This document shows, one piece after another, positions 24,361-36,634 of a DNA stretch of 64,000 nucleotides; position 1 is the stretch's first letter, and each line of letters starts with the position of its first letter. This DNA is from Corydoras sp. C115 (taxonomy: Eukaryota > Chordata > Actinopteri > Siluriformes > Callichthyidae). Below the pieces are notes generated by a model that saw nothing but the letters and a program-made list of their open reading frames with translations, was not told where the DNA came from and made no database searches. The translations under genes were made by a program, and so were the position numbers. The DNA lies in NCBI GenBank assembly GCA_019802505.1, contig JAFMOC010000247.1:186001-250000 (forward strand). The letters run 5' to 3'.

Positions 24361-27300
24361 ATGGCATGGGTCAAGCTCTTCAGGAAGCCAGGAAGTGGTG
24401 GCTTTGGCACTGGAGGCCCTGGCAACGGGGGGTTTACTGGTACGGGCTTGGGGAAGTCCTATCAGCCTGGAAGCATGCTCTCACTGGCACTTACCAAGGG
24501 CCTCCTGAATGAACCTGGTCAGAACAGCTGTTTCCTCAACAGTGCTGTACAGGTAAGTGTGATGGACGCCGATTAAACTAGAACTAGAACCAATTGTTTG
24601 TTCTGTGTTTGAAGATCTCTAGCTCATTTATTAACAAGGAGCTACATTAGTGGTACAGATGCAGTGTGTCTGAGACTCACTTAACAATGAATACCACATT
24701 TGCATGACATTTACACTTTTTTACCTTGCATTTTGATATTACTGGGAGATAGTAACTTTAGTTCACTTTTGTAGGTTCTCTGGCAGCTGGACATCTTCAG
24801 GAGGAGTCTCAGGCAGCTTTCTGCTCACTTCTGTCTCGGGGACGCCTGCATCTTCTGCGCTTTAAAGGTATGCTCGGCGATTTTTAATGTTTGTGTGTGA
24901 TTTCCCTAAGGTTTTGCTCACATGTGCTCTGGGAACCAAAAAGCATCCGATCGCAGGTTTCACGTGACTACTCAGGGGATTCCAGTTTTCTCCCACATTC
25001 CTAAAACATGCTGATGGGTACATTGGAGATACCAAATTACCCCATGACTGTATCACCTGTAACTGTTCCTGTTAACACATCGCCACTGACGCTCTCCAAA
25101 TGTTCAAACTCCTAAGTAAACGAGCAATGTAAGGTTTAGTTGTGAAAGCTCAGAAGCTCTGCAGCACCACAGTGTCTGCAGGAGGCTAGATCAAAGAAGT
25201 TTGGTCACCAGCCATCCAATCAGAAAGGAGTATTTCTGACTTCTGAATATGTTCTGAATTTTAAATAGATATATCAGTGTTCTTTCACAGTATGAATACA
25301 GCCTTCTGCTCTGTGCAGAGTATCTTCAGTCAGTTCCAGCAGAGCCGAGAACGCGTACTGCAGTCGGACACGCTGCGCCACGCCCTCGCCGAAACCTTCA
25401 AAGACGAGCAGCGCTTCCAGCTGGGCCTGATGGACGACGCTGCCGAGTGCTTCGTACGACTTTTTTATACAGAACTAAAGATCTAGTTAAGAATCTTGAA
25501 CACAGAATCATAATTTGTAGTTCTTCTCAGCTCCACTGACAATTTAGATGAACTTCTAATAATTTGCATTGTATTCGTAATTTGTGTTTCATTTCATTTG
25601 ATTAATTTTACAGGAGAACATCCTGCAGAGGATTCATCTGCACCTCGTAACAGACCTGACCTCGTCCGAAATCTGCACATCCAAGTCCTGCATCACACAT
25701 CAGAAATTTGCCATGACTCTGTATGAACAGGTGGGAACAGAGTCCATCGCCATCTGAATCAGCTCGATAACAAGAACATGTGAATATAGAGTTATACAGT
25801 AAATAAAAGGGTTAAATTAATTAATAAATTAATCTTAAACTAAAGAAACCAGAATAGGTGTTTTAGGTGGATGGAGGGTTCTTGTAATGCTAAAGGTGGG
25901 GTGCAGGATGTACACTGCTTGGTTCTGGAAGCTGCAGTGTAATTAGTGTCAGTGCTGACTGTACTCTTCTCCCTCCACAGTTTGTATGTCGGAGCTGCGG
26001 TGCAGCATCAGATCCTCTCCCCTTCACCGAGCTAGTGCACTATGTTTCCACTACGGCCCTCTGGTGAGTCACCATCTGTCCCATCTCCAACTTGAGTCTG
26101 TTTTGTCATAATATATAATATTATATATATTATACACTGAGTCTGAATCATGTTCAAGACAAGACTTGTAATTGGGATTCCAATTCATATTATGGAGAAC
26201 TTTGATCAGCTTATATAAAAACTGGTTATTAAAGAGGAATAGAAATAGATTTACAATCGTGTGATTATTATTATTTTTTTTTGTGTCAGCCAACAGGTGG
26301 AGCGAGTGCTGGAGAGGACGGAGCGACTGCGCTCGGATATGTTCGGGGAATTACTGCAGGCAGCAAACACCATCGGAGATCTACGGAACTGTCCTGTACG
26401 TGTCTGCAGGATCTGTATTATTTAATTACTCTTTACACTTATTTAAAGAAAACAGAGATTGTGAACAAAGGCTTTTGTTCGTCCAACATCAGTGTCTGAT
26501 TTCACAAATACTCTTCAGGATGAATCAGCAAAGATTTTCACAAACACATTGTAGAAAGCTTTCATAGAAAAGCAAAAGCTGTTATATTTTTGATAGGGTC
26601 CATTTAGAATAAAAGCTCATGTGTTTGAGGAGTCTTAATAATTTGGAAACTTCATTTATATTAATTTGTTAATTAGGAAAAGAATATTTGGGTATGTTAA
26701 ATACCAGGTGCTGATTAAATCTACACCACTTTGTACATTTTACAAATGAATATATGTAACTTTTAAAACACAAAAATCTATATAGCAAATATATTCCACA
26801 TGTTGTTCGTAAATATTTCAAAACATGTTTAATTGATAGAGAAAGACAGAAAGACATCATCACAAAAAGTTCTTATTATGGGATGTATTTGCGAATAGTT
26901 AGTCAGTGAGACCTGTGACAGTCGTTCCCTCAGCATCATCCTCATGGCGACTGTGACTGCACATCAGGGTTCAGTCCTCGTCTCATCTGTGTTTCATTCA
27001 GCTCCAGGTTCCTCACTTCTTTAGTAAAAGTCATTAAACACGACTGACACACTGGAGTGCTATGAATTCCGTGTGCAGGACGTGAGCTCCATTCTTAGAG
27101 GAGGAGGAGGAGGAGGAGGAGGAGGAGGAGGAGGTGGATGATGGCGCAGTGTCTCCAGCAGCAGCTCTTGGGTGCGGATGTGCTGAATCAGCACCGAGGC
27201 CCGTCCTCATCTCTGCGCCAGCGATGATATAACAGGGGGTCATGTGACAGGCTATATTTACTGTAGCTCTCCGGGGGGAAGAGCACTGGTCCTGAACACC

Positions 27301-30300
27301 ACGTTCAGCAGCCGTATATCAGCGCGTCTCACTTTAACACCACTGTGGGTAGCGCACCACCTGGTGCCGCTCAGTCTCTTTCAGGATTTAGATCATTATT
27401 AATAAACGTGGAGCTAATGTGTCATCATCAGTGTTGTGATGTCACCGCCGACAACATGCCATTTCCATAAAACTGACTTTCAATAGTCAAAGGTAGAAAC
27501 CTAATTATGATATGGCATGAGTAAATACCAGGTTGACATTTTCTTTAATTAATGCCACCATCATTCTGTGTGCGCGTCCTGTGAGCACTGACGAAGGTCT
27601 GAGGACTTTTATATTTTTGTGTTGGTACTTTTTTCTTAAGTACAGAATCACAAATCAACAAAAGTTGAAATTGAATATTAACAGCTTTGATGTTTGTGCT
27701 TTTCAGAGTAACTGCGGGCAGAGTATTAAGATCCGCCGGGTTCTGATGAACTGTCCAGAGATCGTCACCATCGGCTTTGTGTGGGATGCTGAACAATCGG
27801 ACCTGACGGAGGACGTGATCCGCTCTCTCGGACCTCACCTAAACCTCTCAGGGGTACGATTAGGGTTGGGGTTCCAATGCATCACAAGCTCTTCCCTTCA
27901 TAGCTGTTACTGCAACAGGTTTTTAAGACTTAGGCTTTGGAGTTTTGTCCAGTCTCACTACTGTCCTGTAAACATTCCCTTTCACTCTGGCAGATACTCG
28001 TCTATATTAGTAAATAGTATTTCTCATCATGTAAATTCTGAATTCTTCAGACAGACTGTTTCAGCTGTATTCCCACATTACTGATTCTGACTTTTACACT
28101 TCACTAAAGAATTAACACTTTTTTTCAACTGAGACATTGGTGACCCCACTTTCAGTTCTTCTGTGTAACATTCAGCTCAATTCGAGGTAGCTGTATGAAA
28201 AATGCTGTGTAAGAGTGAAAACATCCAGCTGACATTAGAAATCATTGTTTTTGGGGATGAGGGTCTGACTGTTCATCCTTTCATTTCAGCTCTTCTACAG
28301 AGTCATGGATGAAAATGCCAAGAAGCGCGACCTGCACCTCGTGGGCATGATCTGCTACGCCAGCCGCCATTACCTCGCCTTCGCCTACCACAGCAAGTCT
28401 TCCAAATGGGTCTTCTTTGATGATGCCACAGTCAAAGAGGTCTTCATGCTTATGTAGAGCATTTATTATGACCAATATTTTAACTGTGATGAAGATTCTG
28501 GATCCGTCAAGCAAATCCTTTTAAATTCTGTAGCGAAAGTGAATTCTCATGTTTCTTATTTTACTCTCGCAGATCGGTTCAAAATGGAAGGATGTGGCAT
28601 CGAAATGTATCCGGGGCCACTTCCAGCCTCTTCTCCTGTTCTACGCCAACCCGGAAGGCAGCGCTGTATCCAATGAAGATGCTCCGAGACAGACCACCAT
28701 GTGCTCGCAGTACAAACCCACGCTAAACGGCGATGGTCCAGGTACGAGCAGCATTTCAGAGTTTAATGGAATTTCTACAGCGAGCAGTCAGGCTATTTTT
28801 ATAGATGTATTAAACTCTGATATACTGAATGTTATTATACTAAATATCTGTATTAATTCTGTACAACTGTGCTATTTTAATTACACAATAGAAACACTGA
28901 TGGTGAATTTCACTAGATCGTTTTCCTTTTTTCTGTATTGATGTCTCTTCTTTACTGTAATGTGTCTTTTTTGTCTTTCTTGCCACCTGCCGCTCATCCT
29001 CTCTTGCTCTCTCTCGCTGTCTCTCTGTCCTTAACTCCATGTCTTAATTTTCCTTCACCCTGCTTTGATTCGTTTCATTTCATTTCATCAGACTCTCTGA
29101 CGTCCCTCTTCCCAGACATTCCTCCTCCGTGCATCACATCATGATCCTCCTCCCTCTTTTCTTTCCTGAATATTAAAGTAAAAGTTCCTGATGATTTTAA
29201 TGGAATTTAGTTGTTTGGAAATTGGTGCCAATTTATGTATCGTGATTAGCACCAGCTCCGGTGAATGAAAAGTTTATCGATTCATTTGAAATTGATATTG
29301 ATTGCGTGTTTGCTGGTCAGGAACCGAGTGTGCACCCGAGTGTGTAACGCTTGTTGTGTGGTGGAGAGTTTTTTCTGATATTTTTAAGTGCAGATTGATT
29401 AGTTTAATGAAACCGGTTAATCAGGAGTCCGTAGTTAAAGCCCTGTGCTGCTGCAGAGCTGGAGGGTCAGTGATCACGCCCTTTATACAGAAGGTTTTAG
29501 TAAATCTCAGCCCTCCTCCTGGACACGCTCTCTCTTTCCTGATGTTTAATAGCACGACGTCGGTGAAGTTTTTGCTCTGCTTGCTGCTTCTGCTGCTGAG
29601 CTCGCGGATTTTGTGTTTTTCGCTGAGCTACTCGCTGGCTGGCATTTCCAAAAGCACCTTCACATGCCAGTAGTTTAATGAAAAGTTTCTCAAAACTGCG
29701 ATGGTTCAATAAAGCAGTGATATTTACAGCTTCTAACTGTTTATGTTACTTTTCTTTTTCATTGCTTGTTTGTTTCTTAATTGTTTTTTATCTTATATTT
29801 TCTTTTTTTTATCTCCTCTCTGTGTTCCTGGAATGTTATGGTTACTGAAATGCCAAGATGCTTATGTGGTGTTTGTGCTGTTGTCATGGTTATCATTATA
29901 ACATTACCTGTGTTAATTACGGTGGTACCCGTCACATGGTCTGTTTGTGTTGCTAGGAGACGGTGCACTTCCAGGTCTTAAAAGACTGGATGGAGGAAGG
30001 GAAGCAACAATGTCTCTGCGCAACAATCACACCTCCATCAAACACGCCCTGCAACCACCCAACCGGCGTAAGATAAGCATTACACCCACACACAACCCTG
30101 TTTTAGTGGAATTAAAATATAGTATTCATTATTTTAATTGGTATTTTAATCACCTGCAATCAGGAATCATTGTGTTTCTGTAAGATACGTTTTAGATTTA
30201 CGACGGAGCAGGTCACTGTTGTGGAGGCAACAATGGTGGGTCATGATGTTTCTGTGTTAGCAGCAGCACAGCATCAGTCCAGCCACCATATTGGTCAGGG

Positions 30301-33300
30301 GAACTGATATTTAATTAGTTACAACCTCATTAACAGATGATAAATTCAACAGACACCAATTGATTTTCGAAGACTTCTATGAGCCTAGCTCTAATTTTGC
30401 CAGACCCTCAAGATTTCAAGTATTTTATTATCATAACATAACATTTTCACTTATGTCACTCTTACACACTGGTTGTGGGATGTGTCCTCCGTATCAGATG
30501 TGATGTTGTAATGATTCCTGTAATTAGCAGTTGGTTCTGATGAATGGACTCAATGCTTTTCTGTTGATTATAGTTAAAGTTCTTCCTGAGAGTCCATGCA
30601 GACAACGTGACTCCTCACAGGGAGGTGAAAGAGTGAGGAGTGATAGAGTTCATCGTAAATCAGAATCAAACCAACACAAAGGTACTACAATTCCAGATTC
30701 CTTCCTCTTAACAGGAACCGTTAGGTTCTGCTTATCGCTTACCTTCATAGAACAGTAGCTTCGGTCCTGAGTTCACTGATTGGCTGGGATCATAAGAATA
30801 TATATTTTTTTATTAAGTGAATTTTAGTTGACTCTCTTTCAGATTCAGAATGATTCCTGAATCTTTTCTTGCTGTGATATACAGAACTTGGTAACAAAAC
30901 GACTTGTGCGGTTGTGCAGGTGAACCATCACAAGTCACGCCCTAAAACTGTGTTGAAACTGAGTGATGATTTCTAAAAGTGAACTGAAAGCTTATTGATT
31001 TTATAATTTATTGAATTTATAATTTTTCTTTGGTTGATGTCCGGTTTTTACCTCAGCATCATTTTTGCTCATCAGCAAATAAAGAGTCTATATATAAAAA
31101 GTAGTTTTTAATGACATTAGACAGACTTACGTTTTAGGTTCCTGCACTGGTTTATATACTCTTTACAAACCACCAAGAAGTGGCTCAAGGAGCGTTATTT
31201 TAGCAAGACATTAACTGTTGACAGACTCACAGCTAGAGGGCGCTGGGTTTGATTCTCTGGCAGGTACCCCAAGGTCCTGTGTGCATGGAAATTACATGGG
31301 CGCTTTTGGTTCCCTCCCACAATCCAAAACCCCAGGTGTTTGTCTGTTTGTCCTATGTGCCAGTCAGTGCTGGGATAGGCTTTAGACACTTGTATAATGT
31401 AATGTGTTGTTGTCTCAGTACTTCTGTGTGTACAGTGTATGTGGAGCGATTATGCGTCTGTAAAAGAACATTGTTTTTTGCTCTCCGTGTGTCGGTGCTC
31501 CGTCCTCTGCAGAGGGCACTCTGAACAGGCATTACAGCGCTGGCTGATGGCCAAAAGTGTCCCACGCACCATCTGTCTCCTGAACTGGAGCTTGGCTTGC
31601 AGCAAGTGGAAATCCGCTCAGAAGGGAAAGTGCATTTCCTAATTTGTTTAAGACTCTGATTCGTGCCAGTGTTTCTGCAGCCTGGTTCTGTATCAGGGAT
31701 AAAAAAAAAACATCAGGCGTTGGTTCCAACGGCGAGGACGCCGTCCGATGTGCTCTCAGACCATGTTAATGGCCATGTTTAGAAAAAGCAACGCCCCCGT
31801 CTGGTGACAGGTTCATGGCTGACAGAGGATGGATAGTCTTGCGATTCAGAAATCAGCACCTGAACACCTACAAGGGTTCCGATGGTCCATGTGAGGTTGA
31901 ATATCTGGAGCTTACACTACATTTTCAACTCCTGCTGGATCTAAATAGTTTTCTTCTCTGGAGAAAGTGGCGAAGAAATGGTTACAAAACAGCAAATATT
32001 TTTATGCTTTCTGAAACATTACGTCTTGGTGGTAAAGAAAATCTACCGAAGGTTTATTGAACACAAAAGGTCTTGGATTGAACCCAGAGCTTTTAATGTT
32101 TCTCTTGTTGAACATCACCGGCAGAAGGGTTTTGAGTTTTAGTAAGTTGATATTCAGTAAAATTCTCTTTTATTTTTAGAAACAGTGTATCCAAGATCAT
32201 CCTCCCCACCTGAGAATGGCCCCCGCTCTCACCAGGACCTGAGAATGCCGAGGATGTCGCGTTCAGATCGCTTCCCTCTTCACCCGGCTTCAGCCGGAGG
32301 GCAGAGTGTAAAGCCCAAGCCGTCATGGCGTCCTGTACGTGAAGTCCTGAATGTGGACAGAGTCCTGAGTGACCTGGAGCGGCGAAAGCAACAGCAGCGT
32401 CACGGAAGCCCACGCTGTAGCCGACGCCAGGAGAGGGCGCCGTCCGAACGCAGGCCCCGGGGTTTGATGACTATTTACGAAGACGACGCAAGGCCAGAGA
32501 CAGAGAGCCGAAGCTCCCAGGAGTCCCGGCACGAGACTGAGTTTCGAACTGGGGCTGTGGTGGCACCCAGGACGGATCACTGGAGCATCCAGAGGACAGA
32601 GTCGGGGTACGAGAGCAGCGACAGGCTGAGCAGTGGGTCCGCTAATGCAGACTCTCCAGGAGTGGACAACCTGGTGGGGAAGGAGATCCGAGGCAGTGAG
32701 GCTCAGCAGCTCAGGTAACAGGACAGACGTCCGTAAAACAGAAAGTCTTACACTTATCCAATTTACTATTTCATTTCAAATTCATGGAATCAAATCACCT
32801 GTTTTTCATTTTTAACCACAAACAAAACATGGCCAATCCATGTAAACTATGACCGCCCTCTAGTGGCCACAAGGCACAATTACATAACCGCAATAAAATA
32901 CTGCGGAAAATATGTTTTCGGTTACTTTTCTACAGAACCGATCGTTTTTTCCTTGCTAGTTGTTTGTTTTATAGACTTTGATCATTAAATGTAAATTACA
33001 CCGACGCAAACTTAATGATTAATTCTAAAAAACGCCTCCGAATCCAAGTTTTATTATAAAAAATGTTGACTCCTGATTTGGCTGCATTTACAAAAATGTA
33101 CCACCAGATGTCACCAGATGACCGACTGCAGTTATGCTTTTAATCAGTTTGTCTTATCTGAATTTGTATTGTTTCTCCTTTAAATAATTAACAAATGATT
33201 TAGTATTAATATTATTATTGTCGTAGTTATTATTCTTATTCTTAAGATTGATGAATATTATTGTTATAACAATGAGAAATCGCTCTTTTTCACATGAAAA

Positions 33301-34796
33301 TGAACCTTATTCATGACCATTCTGTTTAGGGTTCAAGTACATCACAGTCATGGTGAATCCAAACCAGAGGTGGTGCTCTCGCCTTTGTGCCACAGTAAGT
33401 ACAGATTCATGTCCTAAACGTGTCGCAATATGCAAAATAAGGAAACTAAATAAACAAAACAATACTAATTACAATATTTACTAAAAATATACTATTTCCT
33501 TTTATTTTTCAGGTAAAAATTTGTTAAAGATTCAAGCAAAAAACTCTGAGCATTTGCTGAAGAGCAGCCCAAGTGCCAGGTTCCTAATATCACACAGAAC
33601 AGCAACTAATGCCAAACTTATTCATACAGTATATCAATCCTTTGCTTCCTTATATGAATACTAATGTGCACTTCATGGACAAACATTTTGGGACATACCT
33701 CTCAATCATTGAATTAGATTTTTTTTGTATGCTCACTCGAACAGTTTGGGGAAGGCCAAATACAGCAAAGTATTTAAGACATAGTTGGTGATTTTGGTGT
33801 GGTAGGACTTAGACAGGATAAAATTTCATGGACAAATCCTAAATTCTTTGTAATAAAAAGCATTGGCACTTAAAACAAACATGAATTAATATTAACAATT
33901 ACATAAAATGTAAGATATTAACTTACAATTAACATTTAACAAATGAATCATTATTCATTAAACATACATTCTTTTGGTTGTGTTTCAGACGAAAGCAGAG
34001 ATACTCGTCCTCAGAGTGTAACAGCTCAGACGACACGAGCAACGCGGCATCAGAGCATGAGGACTCCGCCTACCGCTCCAGCACAAGCGAGACGCCAGCA
34101 ACTCAGTCGCCCCAAACGCCCTCGACCCCGCCTGCACGCCCCAAACACGCCCAGCGGGCACAAGAGGGACCCCCACGTAGAGAACCCCCGTTCCGTCCCC
34201 GTCTGCTTCAAACAGGATCATCGGAGGCGAGGCCGAACTCGGAGCAGGACGGCTCTAGTGATCCGGATGAGAGTCGAGTCGGAGTGTCGCTGACGACGTA
34301 CTTCTCTGTGGATAACTGCATGACTGATGCGTACAGACTAAAGTATCATCACCAGAGACCCCTGGTACTCAGCATGGCACAGGCTCCCTCTGAACACATC
34401 AAGACTCGAGCCGACACAGGTTCTCCTCACGCGCAGTGCTAAACTACATCTCTAAACTACATCTCATCATCTCACGTCAGAAAGTTTACTTTACCAGCAG
34501 GAGGCAGCAATGTGAAAACCGTCTGGGATGTTCTGTCAGTACAGTTTACATTTAAAGTAGTGTAATGAAGTCTAATAACAGTAATTATCTGATACTGATA
34601 ACCAGCACTTGCACACACACACACACACACACACACAGAAAACATGTGTTCACACTTGTTGGATTTATATATTTTTTACACTATATTAATACTAACTGTT
34701 AACATCGGTGTGTCTGCAGGTTCAAGCAGCAATAAATCTATTGCAAAGTGGCACCCAGTGACTCCTAAAGGACTGGACGAGCGCGGATACTTGTGA
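24361..34796 (+). CDS. usp53: Ubiquitin-specific peptidase 53, 16 coding exons
   Basis: Exons: 24361-24552, 24775-24867, 25319-25453, 25614-25730, 25981-26063, 26290-26395, 27707-27853, 28290-28439, 28573-28741, 29957-30067, 30574-30681, 32180-32714, 33330-33394, 33513-33579, 33989-34419, 34720-34796. All phases match, giving 861 aa (human USP53 is about 1073). The USP fold spans roughly residues 33-375: Cys box NEPGQNSCFLNSAVQ (C57), zinc-ribbon cysteines CTSKSC and CRSCG, His box SRHYLAFAYH (about H318) and FFDDA (about D335). USP53/54 were long called inactive; recent work reports K63-linked deubiquitinase activity. USP53 associates with tight junctions and matters in hearing and cholestasis. 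The tail is disordered, with PSWRPVREVLNVDRVL and RTESGYESSDR resembling USP53/54. Exon 30574-30681 and the weak donors at 28440, 33580 and 34420 are the least certain parts. A Gly-rich insert occupies residues 11-31. Confidence 0.88.
24960..25045 (+). mobile_element. Decayed V-SINE centre in usp53 intron
   Basis: 'gttttctcccacattcctaa' followed by 'acatgctgatgggtacattg' and 'aaattacccc' is recognisable as a worn V-SINE conserved segment. Head and tail are not found. Confidence 0.45.
26396..27706 (+). other. usp53 intron with dispersed-repeat relic and GGA repeat
   Basis: There is no coding exon. 26460-26600 shows the 'catcagtgtctgatttcaca' phrase shared with other relics in this window. A (GGA)n run lies at 27099-27134 and yields a poly-Ser frame on the minus strand that is not a gene. 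Confidence 0.5.
32853..32866 (-). promoter_or_regulatory. CTCF-type core motif in usp53 intron
   Basis: On the minus strand it reads CCACTAGAGGGCGG, a full match to the CCASYAGRKGGCRS core. It lies about 140 bp after the 32180-32714 exon. Binding is inferred from the motif alone. Confidence 0.5.
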
Positions 34797-36085
34797 CATG
34801 GTGAGTCTCTGCAGACCTAAGAGTTAAAGTTGTAATGTTTTACATTTATTTCAAAATGTCACTTCAACTTTTTCACCTAATTCATATGTTTTTACTTAAG
34901 TATTTACTTAAGTATTGGTTTCGCCTTTATATCAGTCAGACCATGATGTGTTTAAGTGAACGTACCACTTTAACAGTACTCTTATGAGAAACTGATGTTT
35001 GATGAGAAATTCTTCCAGATTTTTTTTTTTTTTTCGTGTTTAGTGAAAATGACAGGTTTGTGTAAGTCTTAATTCTGTTTGGCCTTTTGGAACATTAATG
35101 CAGTTTAGCAGTCCAGACTTGTTTTTGAACTTTAAGATTAAAGTTTGCATTTCAGTCATTTAGCAGATGATTTTTATCTAAACTGAGATTCACGTGCAGT
35201 GCTAAACTACATCTCATCTCATGTCACAAACATACTTTACCAGCAGGGGGCAGCAATATTAAATGCCTGGGATGTTCGGTCAGTACAGATTAGATTTAAT
35301 GTATTGTAATGACATTTAATCACATCCAATCAGACGCTTTCAACCAAAGCGACATACAAATGAGAGAACAACACATGCCAATGTTTAATGAGAAACAAGC
35401 TACACTGTAAAATTATCAAACCTGATCATTATCCAATCTGGTTTTATTTTTATTCTCTACTGGAATTGATTGAACCTTTGTATGTTCTGCATCAGCATCA
35501 TTATTATCCTCACTGTTGGTCATGATGTTTCTAAAAGATAAATGATTTGAGTAATTCCCATTTAGGTGTATAAACTGTTCAGAAGATGTCACAGTGAACA
35601 TACAAAGATAGTTACTTTGGTTCACATCCATCACAAAAGTCCCACCTCCAAAACATTACCACAGAATCTTGTATACTGTAACCAGTACTGAATCTAAAAA
35701 GCAGAAGGTGTTTAACCTAAAAAAAGAAAGACTGTGTAACTAATTGCTAATCTATTGCAGGTTAATGAAAGGAGAATATGCAGTAAGAAGCTGTGGCCAA
35801 AGAGCGATGGAGCAGAATGAACCTTGATGGAAACAGTAATGGAATTCTGAACGAGAGGAAGGAGAAGAAAGTGCTATTTATTCAGTTCGAAGGGCAGAAT
35901 TTCATTCCGCAGGAGACTGTAGATGTTCAGAGGTAGTTGATGGAGTGCCTTCTCACTACACGTCGCCATGAGCAGTACGGGCATGACTCGTATCACATGA
36001 CTCTTGGTACAATGATGTCCTCTATATCTATTTTTGGAGATGTCTATGCATTCATTTTTATCCTTTGGTTAATAAACTTGATTTG
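34797..36085 (+). other. usp53: usp53 3' UTR with a candidate intron
   Basis: Four bases after the stop is a consensus donor (gacatg|gtgagt, 34801), and a good acceptor (tctattgcag) ends at 35760. The 3' UTR therefore probably continues at 35761 and ends after AATAAA at 36071-36076. With the stop only 4 nt before the junction, nonsense-mediated decay would not be expected. The candidate intron carries a partial duplication of upstream sequence near 35190-35330. Confidence 0.55.
35240..35253 (+). promoter_or_regulatory. CTCF-type core motif
   Basis: CCAGCAGGGGGCAG is a full match to CCASYAGRKGGCRS. Its duplicate partner at 34494-34507 reads CCAGCAGGAGGCAG, with one mismatch. Binding is inferred only. 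Confidence 0.5.
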
Positions 36086-36634
36086 AACGCCCATGTCTGC
36101 CTTCTGTCTTACTGCCAACTGACAGCTTATTTTCACTCAGTTTCACTTCCACAAATCAAATGCATTCGGGAAAATCTCTACATCTACCAGGTCTCATGAT
36201 AATGGGTCACATCCTTAAAAAAAAAGCGTTATTTTTTTTGTAAAACGAGAAGTTTTTCTTTAACAATAATAAATGGCTGAAAAATTTTTTTTCACACATC
36301 ACGAGATGTACTCACAGAACGATGGGATTACGATTAAATACTTTCCATTAGAATGAGTTGAGATCTTTATTTTAAACTCTTCTTTAGAGAGGGACAGATG
36401 TAAATGATTAAATGTGTTTTAGCGTCAGACCTCATTCATGCAGTTATTTTGCGTTGAAATGAATCACGAGTCACTTCACTGGAATCAAGCGACTTTAATT
36501 GCTTGAATACAAAAATCGGCGGCGCAAATATAAACTGATGTGTAAACAATGATACAGTGCAGTGTGGAACGAAGCTGATCTTAAATCAGAGCGTGTACAG
36601 CGGAGGAAGTCGTTTAGGGAACCTCTGACTCAGC

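Noticed and set aside
27533..28084. 183-aa open frame
   Set aside because: It overlaps usp53 exon 27707-27853 in the same frame and merely extends into the introns on both sides; only the exon is real.
29302..29673. 123-aa open frame in a usp53 intron
   Set aside because: Leu/Ser-rich and without coherent splice sites or family motifs; intronic position between the well-supported exons ending 28741 and starting 29957.
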